A DNA stretch of 26,066 bases from CAZWRK01 sp964635875 (GTDB lineage Bacteria; Pseudomonadota; Gammaproteobacteria; Burkholderiales; Aquaspirillaceae), in assembly GCA_964635875.1 (NCBI GenBank), contig CAZWRK010000057.1, forward strand, positions 1 through 26,066, in the 5' to 3' direction. This document shows positions 13,780-21,675 of the stretch, in pieces; the first letter of the stretch is position 1; every line of letters starts with the position of its first letter. The notes under the pieces are model-generated. The model saw only the letters and a program-made list of their open reading frames with translations, was not told the DNA's origin and made no database searches. Position numbers and translations under genes: made by a program.

Positions 13780-14976
13780 TCAAAAATCATCATCCACAAT
13801 CGTGCGGGTGGCGACGAGTGAAATCTGTCCGTTGCCAAAATTCGCCCCGACTGGATTGTAAATTTCCAATTCAAAAGTCTCATTGCCCTCGACTTGATTG
13901 TCACCAAGAATGGCAACGGCAATCACGGCTTGTTGTTCGCCCGCGTAGAGTTTGAGCGTGCCTTGTGCGGCGACGTAGTCTTCGCCCGCTTTAGCGGTAC
14001 CGTCATGGGTGCGGTACATCACGCTGAGCGTATCCGGTGCGGCATTACGGTCGCCTTGGTAGCGCACCATAAAATAGGTGTAATGCACGCTGCCGCTGCT
14101 ACCCTCTTGGATGGTAGTTTGGACCTCTTCGACGCGGGTCGGGGCGTCGGTTTGGTGGGCGCGAATCTGTTGGTCAATCCATTGTTGATAGGCGCTGACC
14201 TGTGTCCATGCGCCCAGTTCACCGAATGAACTATTGGTGGCGCTGTCGATGTCAGGGGAAACACCAAAGGGACTCAGCCGAAATACATACGCGGCGACGC
14301 CCGCAATGGCTTGGCCAATCATCGCTGGCCCACCGCTATCGCCAGAAGACAGCATGCCTTCGCGGTCGCCTAGTCCGGTATCGACCACGCCCGATAGCAA
14401 GCCCAAGGCATCGTGACTTTTTTGCCCATCGTCAAAATCAGCGACTAATTGTGTGCCCGCGAGGGGCGACCAGCTCATCGCGCTGCCCACTTGGCCTTTG
14501 AGTGTGGCCGCATCGACCTCAAAGCGGTTTTCGGCGGTGGCACGGGTCATCGGGTTGCTGGTGCTGGTTTGCGCGCCCACACTGCCTTGAACCGGCTTGC
14601 CGTAGCCATAAAAATCAAATACTTGCCCAAGTTCGTCGCTGGCGCGGTAGAGGTCATAACGATCGAGACTGGCGGGGGCGGGCGTATCGAGCCATAACAG
14701 CGCGAGGTCATGATTGTCGCTGCTGCTATCAAAATTGGGGTAAAGGGTGTATGTAGAGGCGGTCAATGTGCCGCTGCCACTCGCGGTTGTAAAGTGCACA
14801 TTGGCGGGGCCCGATTGATTGGCGAGGACATGCGCGGCGGTCAAAATGGCGCGGCCATCATAGAGTAATGCGCCGGTGCCATAACCGTTGCTGGTGCTGA
14901 TCCGAACGACGCCATCGCCAACGCCTGCACCGGTTAAAGTGCGGCCATCGGAGACGCTATACACAGTTGCGACCAT
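13780..14976 (-). CDS. Trypsin-like serine protease with C-terminal Calx-beta domain, probable type I secretion substrate
   Basis: A 398-residue protein. The chymotrypsin-fold triad is complete: His49 in LTAAHVL, Asp90 in NHDLALLWL and Ser214 in SGDSGGPA. Residues about 283-398 form a Calx-beta domain: YRTHDGTAKAGEDYVAAQGTL, then VEGNETFELEIYNP, closing TIVDDDF. There is no N-terminal signal peptide (MVATVYSVSDGRTLTG), although such proteases work outside the cytoplasm. With a C-terminal Calx-beta domain and an acidic-hydrophobic tail, this fits export by a type I system such as that at 19815-24417 (inference). An in-frame TTG two codons upstream (14982) is a possible start, but ATG 14976 has GAAAG about 9 bases before it. 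It is divergent from the DUF3422 gene and shares a terminator with the MCP gene. Confidence 0.85.
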   Translation of the reverse strand: MVATVYSVSDGRTLTGAGVGDGVVRISTSNGYGTGALLYDGRAILTAAHVLANQSGPANVHFTTASGSGTLTASTYTLYPNFDSSSDNHDLALLWLDTPAPASLDRYDLYRASDELGQVFDFYGYGKPVQGSVGAQTSTSNPMTRATAENRFEVDAATLKGQVGSAMSWSPLAGTQLVADFDDGQKSHDALGLLSGVVDTGLGDREGMLSSGDSGGPAMIGQAIAGVAAYVFRLSPFGVSPDIDSATNSSFGELGAWTQVSAYQQWIDQQIRAHQTDAPTRVEEVQTTIQEGSSGSVHYTYFMVRYQGDRNAAPDTLSVMYRTHDGTAKAGEDYVAAQGTLKLYAGEQQAVIAVAILGDNQVEGNETFELEIYNPVGANFGNGQISLVATRTIVDDDF

Positions 14977-15104
14977 GATCAAACTTTCAAAAAATCCGGC
15001 AAAACGTCAAGTTTAGGCGATTTTTTGTGATGCCGAAGCCGTGTTGAGCGACACGCTCCGCGGCCTTCCGCCCGAATTCTTACTCAATGAAGGTGTTTAT
15101 TGTT

Positions 15105-16391
15105 ATGTCTGCACTTAAAACGCACCCTTTACGCCAAAGTCTGAATGACGAGGCGCATGCGCGCCCTTCTCTGACTTTGCCGAGTCCGGCGCGCCTGAGT
15201 TCTCTGGCATTTTTCTTTCAACAAGACCACGGCGAGCAGCGCGCAGCCCTGATTGAACTCACACAACTGTTAGTGCTGCCGACACCCGAAGACGGCTGTA
15301 TGGAATATATCGGCCGCAACGAACAGATCACGGTGCGGTGGTCGCAGCATACCGAGTTTGTGCGTTATACCTTTTGTCTGGAAAGTGGGGCGGCCGAACC
15401 GTTTTTATCGACCGCCATGGATGCCGTCCCCGAAGCGTGGCTGGCCTCGGTGCCGGGGTCATTGCTGGTTGGGGTTCATGCGGTGTTGTTGGATACCCGC
15501 CGTGCCGCGCCGCGTGACACCTTGTGCGAACGCTGGTTTGGGCATCGCGACGTGATTGGTTCGGACATTGCCGATGGCAATGCGGTGGCGTTGACCGACT
15601 TGCGTTTGCATGATGACCCGCGTTTGGGGGCGGGGTTTAGCCGCTTGGTGGTGTTGAACCGGAATATGGGTGAGCGGCAAACCGGTCGGATGCTGGCGCG
15701 TTTATTCGAGATCGAAACCTATCGGATGTTGGCGCTACTGGCGTTGCCGATTGCCAAAGCGCAAATGCACACCCTCGATACCTTGGGCATTGGCCTGAAA
15801 GACATTACCCAACGCTTGCGGCAGGGCGATACCCCCGATGGCGTATTGCTCGGCGAGTTGTCGGATTTGGCGGTGCAAATTGAAGATGTGATTTCGGCCA
15901 GCCAATATCGTTTTTCAGCAGCGCGGGCGTACAGCGCTTTGGTGGCGCGTCGCATTGAAGAGTTGCGCGAACAGCGCTTGAGCGGCGTGCAACCGTTTCG
16001 CGAATTTATGGAGCGGCGATTGGCTCCCGCCATGGCGACGTGTGATACGGTCACGGGTCGTCAAGCCAGCTTGACCGCGCGCATTCAACGCGCCACCGCA
16101 TTGTTGCGGACACGGGTCGAAATTGAACAAGAGCAGCAAAATCAAAAGCTCTTGGCATCGATGAATCGCCGCGCCGAATTACAGCTGCATTTGCAAGAAA
16201 CGGTCGAAGGGCTGTCGGTGGGCGTGTTAACGTATTACGCCGTCGGCTTGCTGGGGTACGGATTTAAGGCGTTGAAAGCCGCGGGCGTTCATCTCAATGC
16301 CGAGTTGGCGACGGGTTTGGCGATTGTGCCGGTCGGATTGGTCGTGTGGGCCGTCGTTGGGCGGATCAAAAAGACCATCGGCCCTCATTAA
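15105..16391 (+). CDS. DUF3422 family membrane protein
   Basis: A 428-residue protein whose N-terminus reads HPLRQSLNDEAHARPSLTL, the hallmark of DUF3422. A long soluble part with helical coiled-coil segments (roughly residues 190-360) is followed by two membrane helices near the C-terminus (VGVLTYYAVGLLGYGFKAL and GLAIVPVGLVVWAVVG). It is therefore probably anchored in the inner membrane by its tail, with the bulk in the cytoplasm. An in-frame ATG at 15087 exists, but ATG 15105 is preferred because AAGGTG lies 8 bases upstream and the family's usual start is close to the HPLR motif. The biochemical function of the family is unknown. No terminator is seen before proA, which starts 92 bases later. 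Confidence 0.88.
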   Translation: MSALKTHPLRQSLNDEAHARPSLTLPSPARLSSLAFFFQQDHGEQRAALIELTQLLVLPTPEDGCMEYIGRNEQITVRWSQHTEFVRYTFCLESGAAEPFLSTAMDAVPEAWLASVPGSLLVGVHAVLLDTRRAAPRDTLCERWFGHRDVIGSDIADGNAVALTDLRLHDDPRLGAGFSRLVVLNRNMGERQTGRMLARLFEIETYRMLALLALPIAKAQMHTLDTLGIGLKDITQRLRQGDTPDGVLLGELSDLAVQIEDVISASQYRFSAARAYSALVARRIEELREQRLSGVQPFREFMERRLAPAMATCDTVTGRQASLTARIQRATALLRTRVEIEQEQQNQKLLASMNRRAELQLHLQETVEGLSVGVLTYYAVGLLGYGFKALKAAGVHLNAELATGLAIVPVGLVVWAVVGRIKKTIGPH

Positions 16392-16483
16392 ACTGGTCGT
16401 GTTTAAAGTGGGCGTTTTATCACGCTGAAGGCATAATGTTCGGCTCACGCTTGAGCCATGACGGACACAGGATACAAAGCAAA

Positions 16484-17746
16484 ATGGACAATATTTCTCA
16501 ATATATGCATGACGTTGGGCACGCTGCCCGTGAAGCGAGCCGTGTGTTAGTGCGTGCGGACACCTTACAAAAAAATGCGGCGCTGCATGCCATTGCCGAT
16601 GCGATTGAGCGGGAGTCGGCGCATTTGCTCGAAGAAAATGCTGCCGATGTGGCCGCAGCGCGCGAGGCGGGCTTGGAAGAGTCTTTGCTGGATCGTCTGA
16701 GTCTCTCTGAAAAAGGGGTGCTGGCGATGGCCGAAGGTTTGCGCCAAATTGCGACCTTGCCCGATCCGGTCGGCGAGATGAACGACTTTACCTACCGTCC
16801 TTCGGGGATTCAGCTCGGCAAAATGCGGGTGCCGTTGGGTGTAGTCGGGATTATTTACGAGTCGCGTCCGAACGTGACGGCTGATGCGGCTGGCCTGTGT
16901 CTGAAGTCGGGCAATGCTGCGATTTTGCGTGGCGGTAGCGAGGCCATTCGCTCGAATCGGGCGATTGCCGGATGCGTCCACGAAGGTTTGCGCAAAGCGA
17001 ATTTGCCGCCGTCGTGCGTACAAGTCATCAACACCACCGACCGTGCGGCCGTGGGTGCCTTGATTACCATGAGCGAGTTTGTCGATGTAATTGTGCCGCG
17101 TGGGGGCAAGGGGCTGATTGAGCGCATCAGCCGCGAGGCGCGGGTGCCGGTGATCAAACATTTGGACGGAAATTGCCATGTCTATATTGATGACTTGTGC
17201 GATCCGAATAAAGCGGTGCGCATTGCGCTCAACGCAAAAACCCATCGTTATGGCACCTGCAATACGATGGAAACCTTGTTGATTCATGAGTCGTGCGCGG
17301 CGAGTATCTTGCCGGAGCTGGCGCAGTTGTACTGGGATAAGGGCGTTGAGCTGCGTGGTTGCGCACGCACGTGCGCGATTTTAGGGCCGAAGCCGCACGC
17401 CGCGACCGAGGACGATTGGTATACCGAATATCTCGCGCCGATCTTGGCGATTAAGGTCGTTCGGCACTTGGATGAAGCGATCCATCACATCAATATGTAT
17501 GGCAGCCACCACACCGATGCGATTGTGACGGAAGACTATAGCCGCGCGCGTCGTTTCCTGCGCGAGGTCGATTCGTCGAGCGTGATGGTCAATGCTTCGA
17601 CCCGTTTTGCCGACGGTTTTGAATACGGCTTAGGCGCGGAAATTGGGATTTCAACCGATAAAATCCATGCCCGTGGTCCCGTCGGGCTGCAAGGTCTGAC
17701 CAGCCAAAAATGGGTGGTGTTGGGCGACGGCCAGATTCGCGAGTAA
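16484..17746 (+). CDS. proA: Gamma-glutamyl phosphate reductase ProA
   Basis: A 420-residue ProA, which reduces gamma-glutamyl phosphate to glutamate-5-semialdehyde with NADPH, the second step of proline synthesis. Signatures: RVPLGVVGIIYESRPNVT (115-132), LKSGNAAILRGGSEA (140-154), VPVIKHLDGNCHVYID (221-236) and the catalytic Cys259 in THRYGTCNTMETLL. The length equals the family norm. The reading frame is open further upstream to 16346, but that would overlap the DUF3422 gene; ATG 16484, behind ACAGGAT and followed by MDNISQYM, gives the standard N-terminus. proB is not adjacent, so the pathway genes are split. A strong bidirectional terminator follows. Confidence 0.97.
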   Translation: MDNISQYMHDVGHAAREASRVLVRADTLQKNAALHAIADAIERESAHLLEENAADVAAAREAGLEESLLDRLSLSEKGVLAMAEGLRQIATLPDPVGEMNDFTYRPSGIQLGKMRVPLGVVGIIYESRPNVTADAAGLCLKSGNAAILRGGSEAIRSNRAIAGCVHEGLRKANLPPSCVQVINTTDRAAVGALITMSEFVDVIVPRGGKGLIERISREARVPVIKHLDGNCHVYIDDLCDPNKAVRIALNAKTHRYGTCNTMETLLIHESCAASILPELAQLYWDKGVELRGCARTCAILGPKPHAATEDDWYTEYLAPILAIKVVRHLDEAIHHINMYGSHHTDAIVTEDYSRARRFLREVDSSSVMVNASTRFADGFEYGLGAEIGISTDKIHARGPVGLQGLTSQKWVVLGDGQIRE

Positions 17747-17761
17747 GCGTTTTGATCATCG

Positions 17762-17795
17762 AAAAAAAGAGCCCGATTCGTTGGGCTCTTTTTTT
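17762..17795. terminator. Bidirectional rho-independent terminator between proA and usp
   Basis: A 13-bp stem (17762-17774 with 17783-17795): seven A plus GAGCCC pair with GGGCTC plus seven T around an 8-base loop. It serves both convergent genes. Confidence 0.93.
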
Positions 17796-17814
17796 ATTGG
17801 GCAGCGCTGGAGGA

Positions 17815-18276
17815 TTAGTCTGCTTTTTTGTTTGACCGAACGATGAGCAGTGGCGTGGCGCTTTTTTTCATGACCGACTCTGCAACACTGCCGAGCATCA
17901 AATGCATGAGGCCGGTGCGGCCATGTGTGCCCATGACCAGCAAATCGGCGTGGAGTGCCGCCGCTTGTTCGACGATTTCTTCTGCGATATCGCTACCGCC
18001 GCCCCAGCAGGAACGCGAAACCGGCAAGACGTTAATGCCCGCGATTTGTGCTTTTTCCATCCACGGCGCAAGGACTTTTTCGGAGCGGGTTTTTGCCATC
18101 ATCCGTAATCCTTCTGGATCGGGCATTCCGAGCTCGGCGGAGGCTAAATCAAACAAATTGACCACATGGAGTAAGTGCAGAGATGCGCCAGACAGGCGTG
18201 CAAGAGCGAGAGCCTGCTCAAAAGCGAGCGCTGCGTTATCACTATCATCAAGGGTGGCAAGAATATGCTGGTACAT
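17815..18276 (-). CDS. Universal stress protein (UspA family)
   Basis: A 153-residue single Usp domain. It opens MYQHILATLDDSDNAALAFEQALALA (strand 1 and helix 1) and ends LLVMGTHGRTGLMHLMLGSVAESVMKKSATPLLIVR. The latter is the ATP-binding loop G-x2-G-x9-G-S/T found in nucleotide-binding Usps, so it probably binds ATP. It is cytosolic and usually induced by starvation or stress. GGAGA lies about 8 bases before ATG 18276; an in-frame TTG directly upstream is less likely. It is divergent from glycerate kinase with a 238-base gap that contains an inverted repeat. Confidence 0.93.
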   Translation of the reverse strand: MYQHILATLDDSDNAALAFEQALALARLSGASLHLLHVVNLFDLASAELGMPDPEGLRMMAKTRSEKVLAPWMEKAQIAGINVLPVSRSCWGGGSDIAEEIVEQAAALHADLLVMGTHGRTGLMHLMLGSVAESVMKKSATPLLIVRSNKKAD

Positions 18277-18338
18277 CAAAAAATCTCCATAAATCAGGGC
18301 AATACGGCTCGCAAATGGCCTTGAACGGGCAAAGGCAA

Positions 18339-18362
18339 GTATTCTGTGTGCGACAAGAATAC
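18339..18362. repeat. Inverted repeat in the usp-glycerate kinase intergenic region
   Basis: GTATTCT (18339-18345) and AGAATAC (18356-18362) are perfect 7-bp arms around a 10-base spacer, which itself contains TGT and ACA. A second small inverted repeat, GGCGA/TCGCC, is at 18372-18383. The first could be an operator for either divergent gene. No convincing promoter was identified in 18277-18514. Confidence 0.4.
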
Positions 18363-18514
18363 CGTTTGCGCGGCGATTTCGCCCAACTGACTGAAAACAT
18401 ACTAATGGGTTATGCCAATAAAATTATCCAGAGAGCCACGAAAAAACCGGTTTTTATCGGGGGCGAACGTTTCATTTTGGCAGATTATTTTTAAAACTGA
18501 TGGCTTGATTACTG

Positions 18515-19660
18515 ATGCGTATTTTAATTGCTCCAGACTCCTTCAAAGAATCCCTTCCTGCTTCCGAAGTCGCTGCTGCGATCGCGAAAGGCCTCTCGGC
18601 GGTGTTGCCCGAGGCCGAATTAATTTGTTTGCCACTGGCCGACGGCGGAGAAGGCAGCGCGCAAACCTGTGTCGATGCCACGGGTGGGCATTTTCAAACG
18701 GTTATGGTCAGCGGCCCATTGGGTGCGCCAACAACCGCGCGTATTGCGTGGTTGGGCGATGGTCGCACCGCCATGATCGAAATGGCCGAAGCTGCCGGTT
18801 TGGCATTGATCCCTCCCGCATTGCGCAACCCTGAGCTCACCAGTACGCGGGGCGTGGGCGAAATGGTGTTGGCTGCATTGGATGGCGGCGCAGAAAAAAT
18901 CATGATCGGTTTAGGTGGGAGTGCGACCAATGATGGCGGGAGTGGTTTGCTCTCTGCGCTTGGCATCCAGTTTTTGGATCAAAGCGGGCGCATCCTACCG
19001 GACGGTGGTGCGGCATTAATTCATTTAGATCAAATCAATGCCGATCGGCTTGATAAAAGAATCCACAACGTTGAAATCGTTGCGGCTTGTGATGTCAAAA
19101 ACCCACTGATGGGTGATTCGGGGGCCAGTGTTGTTTTTGGCCCGCAGAAGGGCGCAACGCCCGAACAGGTCAAGCGATTAGACGCTGCCCTGAGTCGTTT
19201 TGCCGAGCGCATTTACGCCCACAACGGTCGTGATATTGCCCACCGCGAAAGCGCGGGCGCGGCGGGCGGGTTGGCCGGTGGATTGATGGGCTTATTGAAT
19301 GTGCCCGTCGTCGCAGGAATTGATTGGATGCTGGATTTGCTCAATTTCGATGCTTTGGTGGCGCAGGCGGATTGGGTGGTTACCGGCGAAGGGCGCATGG
19401 ATGGGCAAAGCGCCGCTGGCAAATTGCCGCTAGGGGTTGCGCAACGTGCGGCGCGTTATCAGGTGCCGACCGTGGCCTTGGTTGGGCAATTGGGCGCGGG
19501 CTGGGAGCGTTTAACCGCAGCAGGCTTGTCGGCCATTTGGCCGATTGCTTCTGGTCCGATGTCGCTGGAAACCGCCTTGAGCGAAGCGGCGATGCATCTT
19601 GAACGCAGCGCGCAACAGCTCGCTGCAACGCTTTTATTGGGTAAGCACCTGAATTTTTGA
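18515..19660 (+). CDS. Glycerate kinase (GarK/GlxK family)
   Basis: A 381-residue glycerate kinase of the GarK/GlxK type, which phosphorylates D-glycerate (2-phosphoglycerate product in this family) downstream of glyoxylate or glucarate/galactarate breakdown. Signatures: MRILIAPDSFKESLPASEVA at the N-terminus, LPLADGGEGSAQT (40-52), the glycine-rich GLGGSATNDGGSGLL (about 132-146), AGAAGGLAGGLMGLL, and VVTGEGRMDGQSAAGKLP in the C-terminal third. All are intact and the length is standard. No tartronate-semialdehyde reductase or glyoxylate carboligase gene is nearby, so the specific pathway is open. No strong Shine-Dalgarno and no clear terminator are seen. Confidence 0.95.
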   Translation: MRILIAPDSFKESLPASEVAAAIAKGLSAVLPEAELICLPLADGGEGSAQTCVDATGGHFQTVMVSGPLGAPTTARIAWLGDGRTAMIEMAEAAGLALIPPALRNPELTSTRGVGEMVLAALDGGAEKIMIGLGGSATNDGGSGLLSALGIQFLDQSGRILPDGGAALIHLDQINADRLDKRIHNVEIVAACDVKNPLMGDSGASVVFGPQKGATPEQVKRLDAALSRFAERIYAHNGRDIAHRESAGAAGGLAGGLMGLLNVPVVAGIDWMLDLLNFDALVAQADWVVTGEGRMDGQSAAGKLPLGVAQRAARYQVPTVALVGQLGAGWERLTAAGLSAIWPIASGPMSLETALSEAAMHLERSAQQLAATLLLGKHLNF

Positions 19661-19710
19661 TTTTTTTTGCGCAAATGTGACCCCGATTACAAACCGAAAC
19701 ACTGTGCGGC

Positions 19711-19737
19711 TTTACACTTCGGCCCCTGTGCTAACAT
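19711..19737 (+). promoter_or_regulatory. Possible promoter of the type I secretion operon
   Basis: TTTACA (19711-19716) and TAACAT (19732-19737) are separated by 15 bases, shorter than the optimal 17. This is the best sigma-70-like pair in the 154-base gap before the ABC exporter gene. Confidence 0.3.
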
Positions 19738-19814
19738 CGCTGCATTGCATCAAACCTCCTTTGTGTCCGAGCGCACCCATCCCGCAGAAGACCAGATAAC
19801 CGATTGTTTATCCT

Positions 19815-21641
19815 ATGAAAAAACTTTTAATTCCTCGCTCCGAGCTTGCGGAGGTGATTTTTAGCTTCCGCAAGACCTTTTATAAGGTCGGTGCTTTTAG
19901 TGCGGTGATCAACATTCTGATGTTGATGCCGTCTGTGTACATGATGCAGGTGTATGACCGCGTCTTGTCCAGCCAAAACGAAACCACCTTGATTATGTTG
20001 TCGTTAATGACGCTGGGCCTTTATGGTCTGATGTCGTTGATGGAGCTGGTACGTTCTTCAGTGTTGATTCGGGTCGGCAATCAGCTCGATATGAAGCTGA
20101 ACAACCGCACCTTCACCGCCGCTTTCGAGCGCAATCTCAAGCGTATCGGCGGCAACGCCTCGCAAGCCATTCATGATTTAACCAATGTCCGCCAGTTTTT
20201 GACCGGCCAAGGGTTGTTCGCATTCTTCGATGCACCGTGGATGCCGATTTATCTGCTCGTCACTTTTATGTTCCATCCCGTGCTGGGTTTGGTGGTGCTG
20301 GTCGGCGCGATCATTTTGTTTGGTCTAGCCTACGCGACCGAAGTCGCAACCCGCAAACCGCTGGCCGAAGCCAACCAAGCCGCGATTGCTTCCGGCAACT
20401 TTGCGAACAACAACTTGCGCAATGCCGAAGTGATCGAAGCCATGGGTATGCTGCCCGCCATGCAAGCGAAATGGTATAGCCATCATCGCCGCATTCTCGA
20501 AAACCAAACCCTGGCTTCTGACCGCGCCGCCAAAATTAACGCCATCACCAAATTTGTCCGTATCACGTTGCAATCTGCGGCGCTGGGTGTCGGTGCGCTG
20601 CTGGCGCTGGAAGGCAAAATTAGTCCGGGAATGATGATTGCCGCGTCGATCTTGATGGGCCGTGCCTTGCAGCCGGTTGAAATGGCGATTGGTACATGGA
20701 AACAGCTGATTTCCACCCGTGCGGCCTACACCCGTCTCGAAGAAATGCTCAAAGATTCGCCGCCGCGTGGCGCAGGGATGTCGTTGCCACCGCCGACTGG
20801 TCATATGCAGTTGGAAGGCGTGATTGCGGTGCCGCCGGGCGGTCGCAATGCGGTCTTGCAAGGCTTGAGCTTTGTGATTAATCCGGGCGATGTCGTGGGC
20901 GTGATTGGACCGTCGGCGTCGGGTAAATCGACTTTAGCGCGTTTATTGGTCGGGGTTTGGCCTGCGCAAGCCGGTAAAGTCCGTCTCGATGGCGCAGATA
21001 TTTTCCAGTGGAACAAAGACGAACTCGGCCCGTATATCGGCTATTTGCCGCAAGACATCGAGCTGTTTGAAGGCACCATCGCCGAAAATATTGCCCGTTT
21101 TGGCCGTATCGACTCCGAGCAAATTATTGATGCCGCCCGCCGTGCGGGGGTGCACGACATGATCTTGCGCTTCCCTCAGGGGTACGACACTCGTTTGGGT
21201 GCGGATGGCGGCCAGCTTTCAGGCGGTCAGAAACAGCGTATCGGCTTGGCCCGCGCACTGTATGGCGACCCGTCTTTGCTGGTGTTGGATGAGCCGAACT
21301 CGAACTTGGATGATGTCGGCGAAGCCGCGCTGGTGGCTGCGGTGCAAGATCTCAAGCGCCGCGGTAAAACCGTCATTCTGATCACACACCGCACCAGCAT
21401 TATCAATGCTGTGGATAAGTTGATGGTGTTGCGCGATGGCGTGATGCAGCTGTACGGCCCGCGTGACCAAGTCTTGGCGGCGTTGATGCAATCACAGCAA
21501 CAAGCCCAACAACAGGCACAGGCTGCTGCGCAAGCCGCGGCACAAGCCGCCGCTCAGCAGCAATCCGCTGAACAATTACTGAAACCAGCCGCTGTCAACC
21601 AAATCTCGGATAGCAGCGATGCTTCCACCGAGCAGGCTTGA
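19815..21641 (+). CDS. Type I secretion ABC exporter (PrtD/HlyB-like permease/ATPase)
   Basis: A 608-residue inner-membrane exporter powering one-step secretion of proteins with C-terminal signals. The membrane domain (about 20-320) has five or six hydrophobic helices and the PrtD-type segments MLMPSVYMMQVYDRVLSSQNETTL and FFDAPWMPIYL. There is no N-terminal peptidase (C39) domain, as in PrtD/AprD/LapB-like exporters without cargo cleavage. The ATPase has Walker A GPSASGKS (365-372), Q-loop Gln413 in YLPQDIELFEGTIAENIARF, signature LSGGQ (468-472), Walker B LLVLDEP (488-494) and His525. After about residue 560 comes a low-complexity Gln/Ala tail, absent from the core family. There is no clear ribosome-binding site before the ATG. 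It is first in an operon with the adaptor and channel genes. Confidence 0.94.
   Translation: MKKLLIPRSELAEVIFSFRKTFYKVGAFSAVINILMLMPSVYMMQVYDRVLSSQNETTLIMLSLMTLGLYGLMSLMELVRSSVLIRVGNQLDMKLNNRTFTAAFERNLKRIGGNASQAIHDLTNVRQFLTGQGLFAFFDAPWMPIYLLVTFMFHPVLGLVVLVGAIILFGLAYATEVATRKPLAEANQAAIASGNFANNNLRNAEVIEAMGMLPAMQAKWYSHHRRILENQTLASDRAAKINAITKFVRITLQSAALGVGALLALEGKISPGMMIAASILMGRALQPVEMAIGTWKQLISTRAAYTRLEEMLKDSPPRGAGMSLPPPTGHMQLEGVIAVPPGGRNAVLQGLSFVINPGDVVGVIGPSASGKSTLARLLVGVWPAQAGKVRLDGADIFQWNKDELGPYIGYLPQDIELFEGTIAENIARFGRIDSEQIIDAARRAGVHDMILRFPQGYDTRLGADGGQLSGGQKQRIGLARALYGDPSLLVLDEPNSNLDDVGEAALVAAVQDLKRRGKTVILITHRTSIINAVDKLMVLRDGVMQLYGPRDQVLAALMQSQQQAQQQAQAAAQAAAQAAAQQQSAEQLLKPAAVNQISDSSDASTEQA
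21492..21570 (+). repeat. Low-complexity CAA/CAG-GCN tract encoding a Gln/Ala tail
   Basis: Repeated CAG/CAA and GCN codons encode alternating Gln-Gln and Ala-Ala runs (about residues 560-586) at the C-terminus of the exporter ATPase. It resembles a slippage-prone microsatellite-like tract. Confidence 0.6.
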
Positions 21642-21675
21642 CCTCCGATAGACGACTGAAAAAGATCTGATTCCT

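Noticed and set aside
16346..16483. Upstream extension of the proA frame
   Set aside because: It would overlap the DUF3422 gene and add 46 residues absent from the family. ATG 16484 gives the standard length.
16565..17287. 240-codon open frame antisense to proA
   Set aside because: It is fully inside proA on the opposite strand, and the proA motifs are intact.
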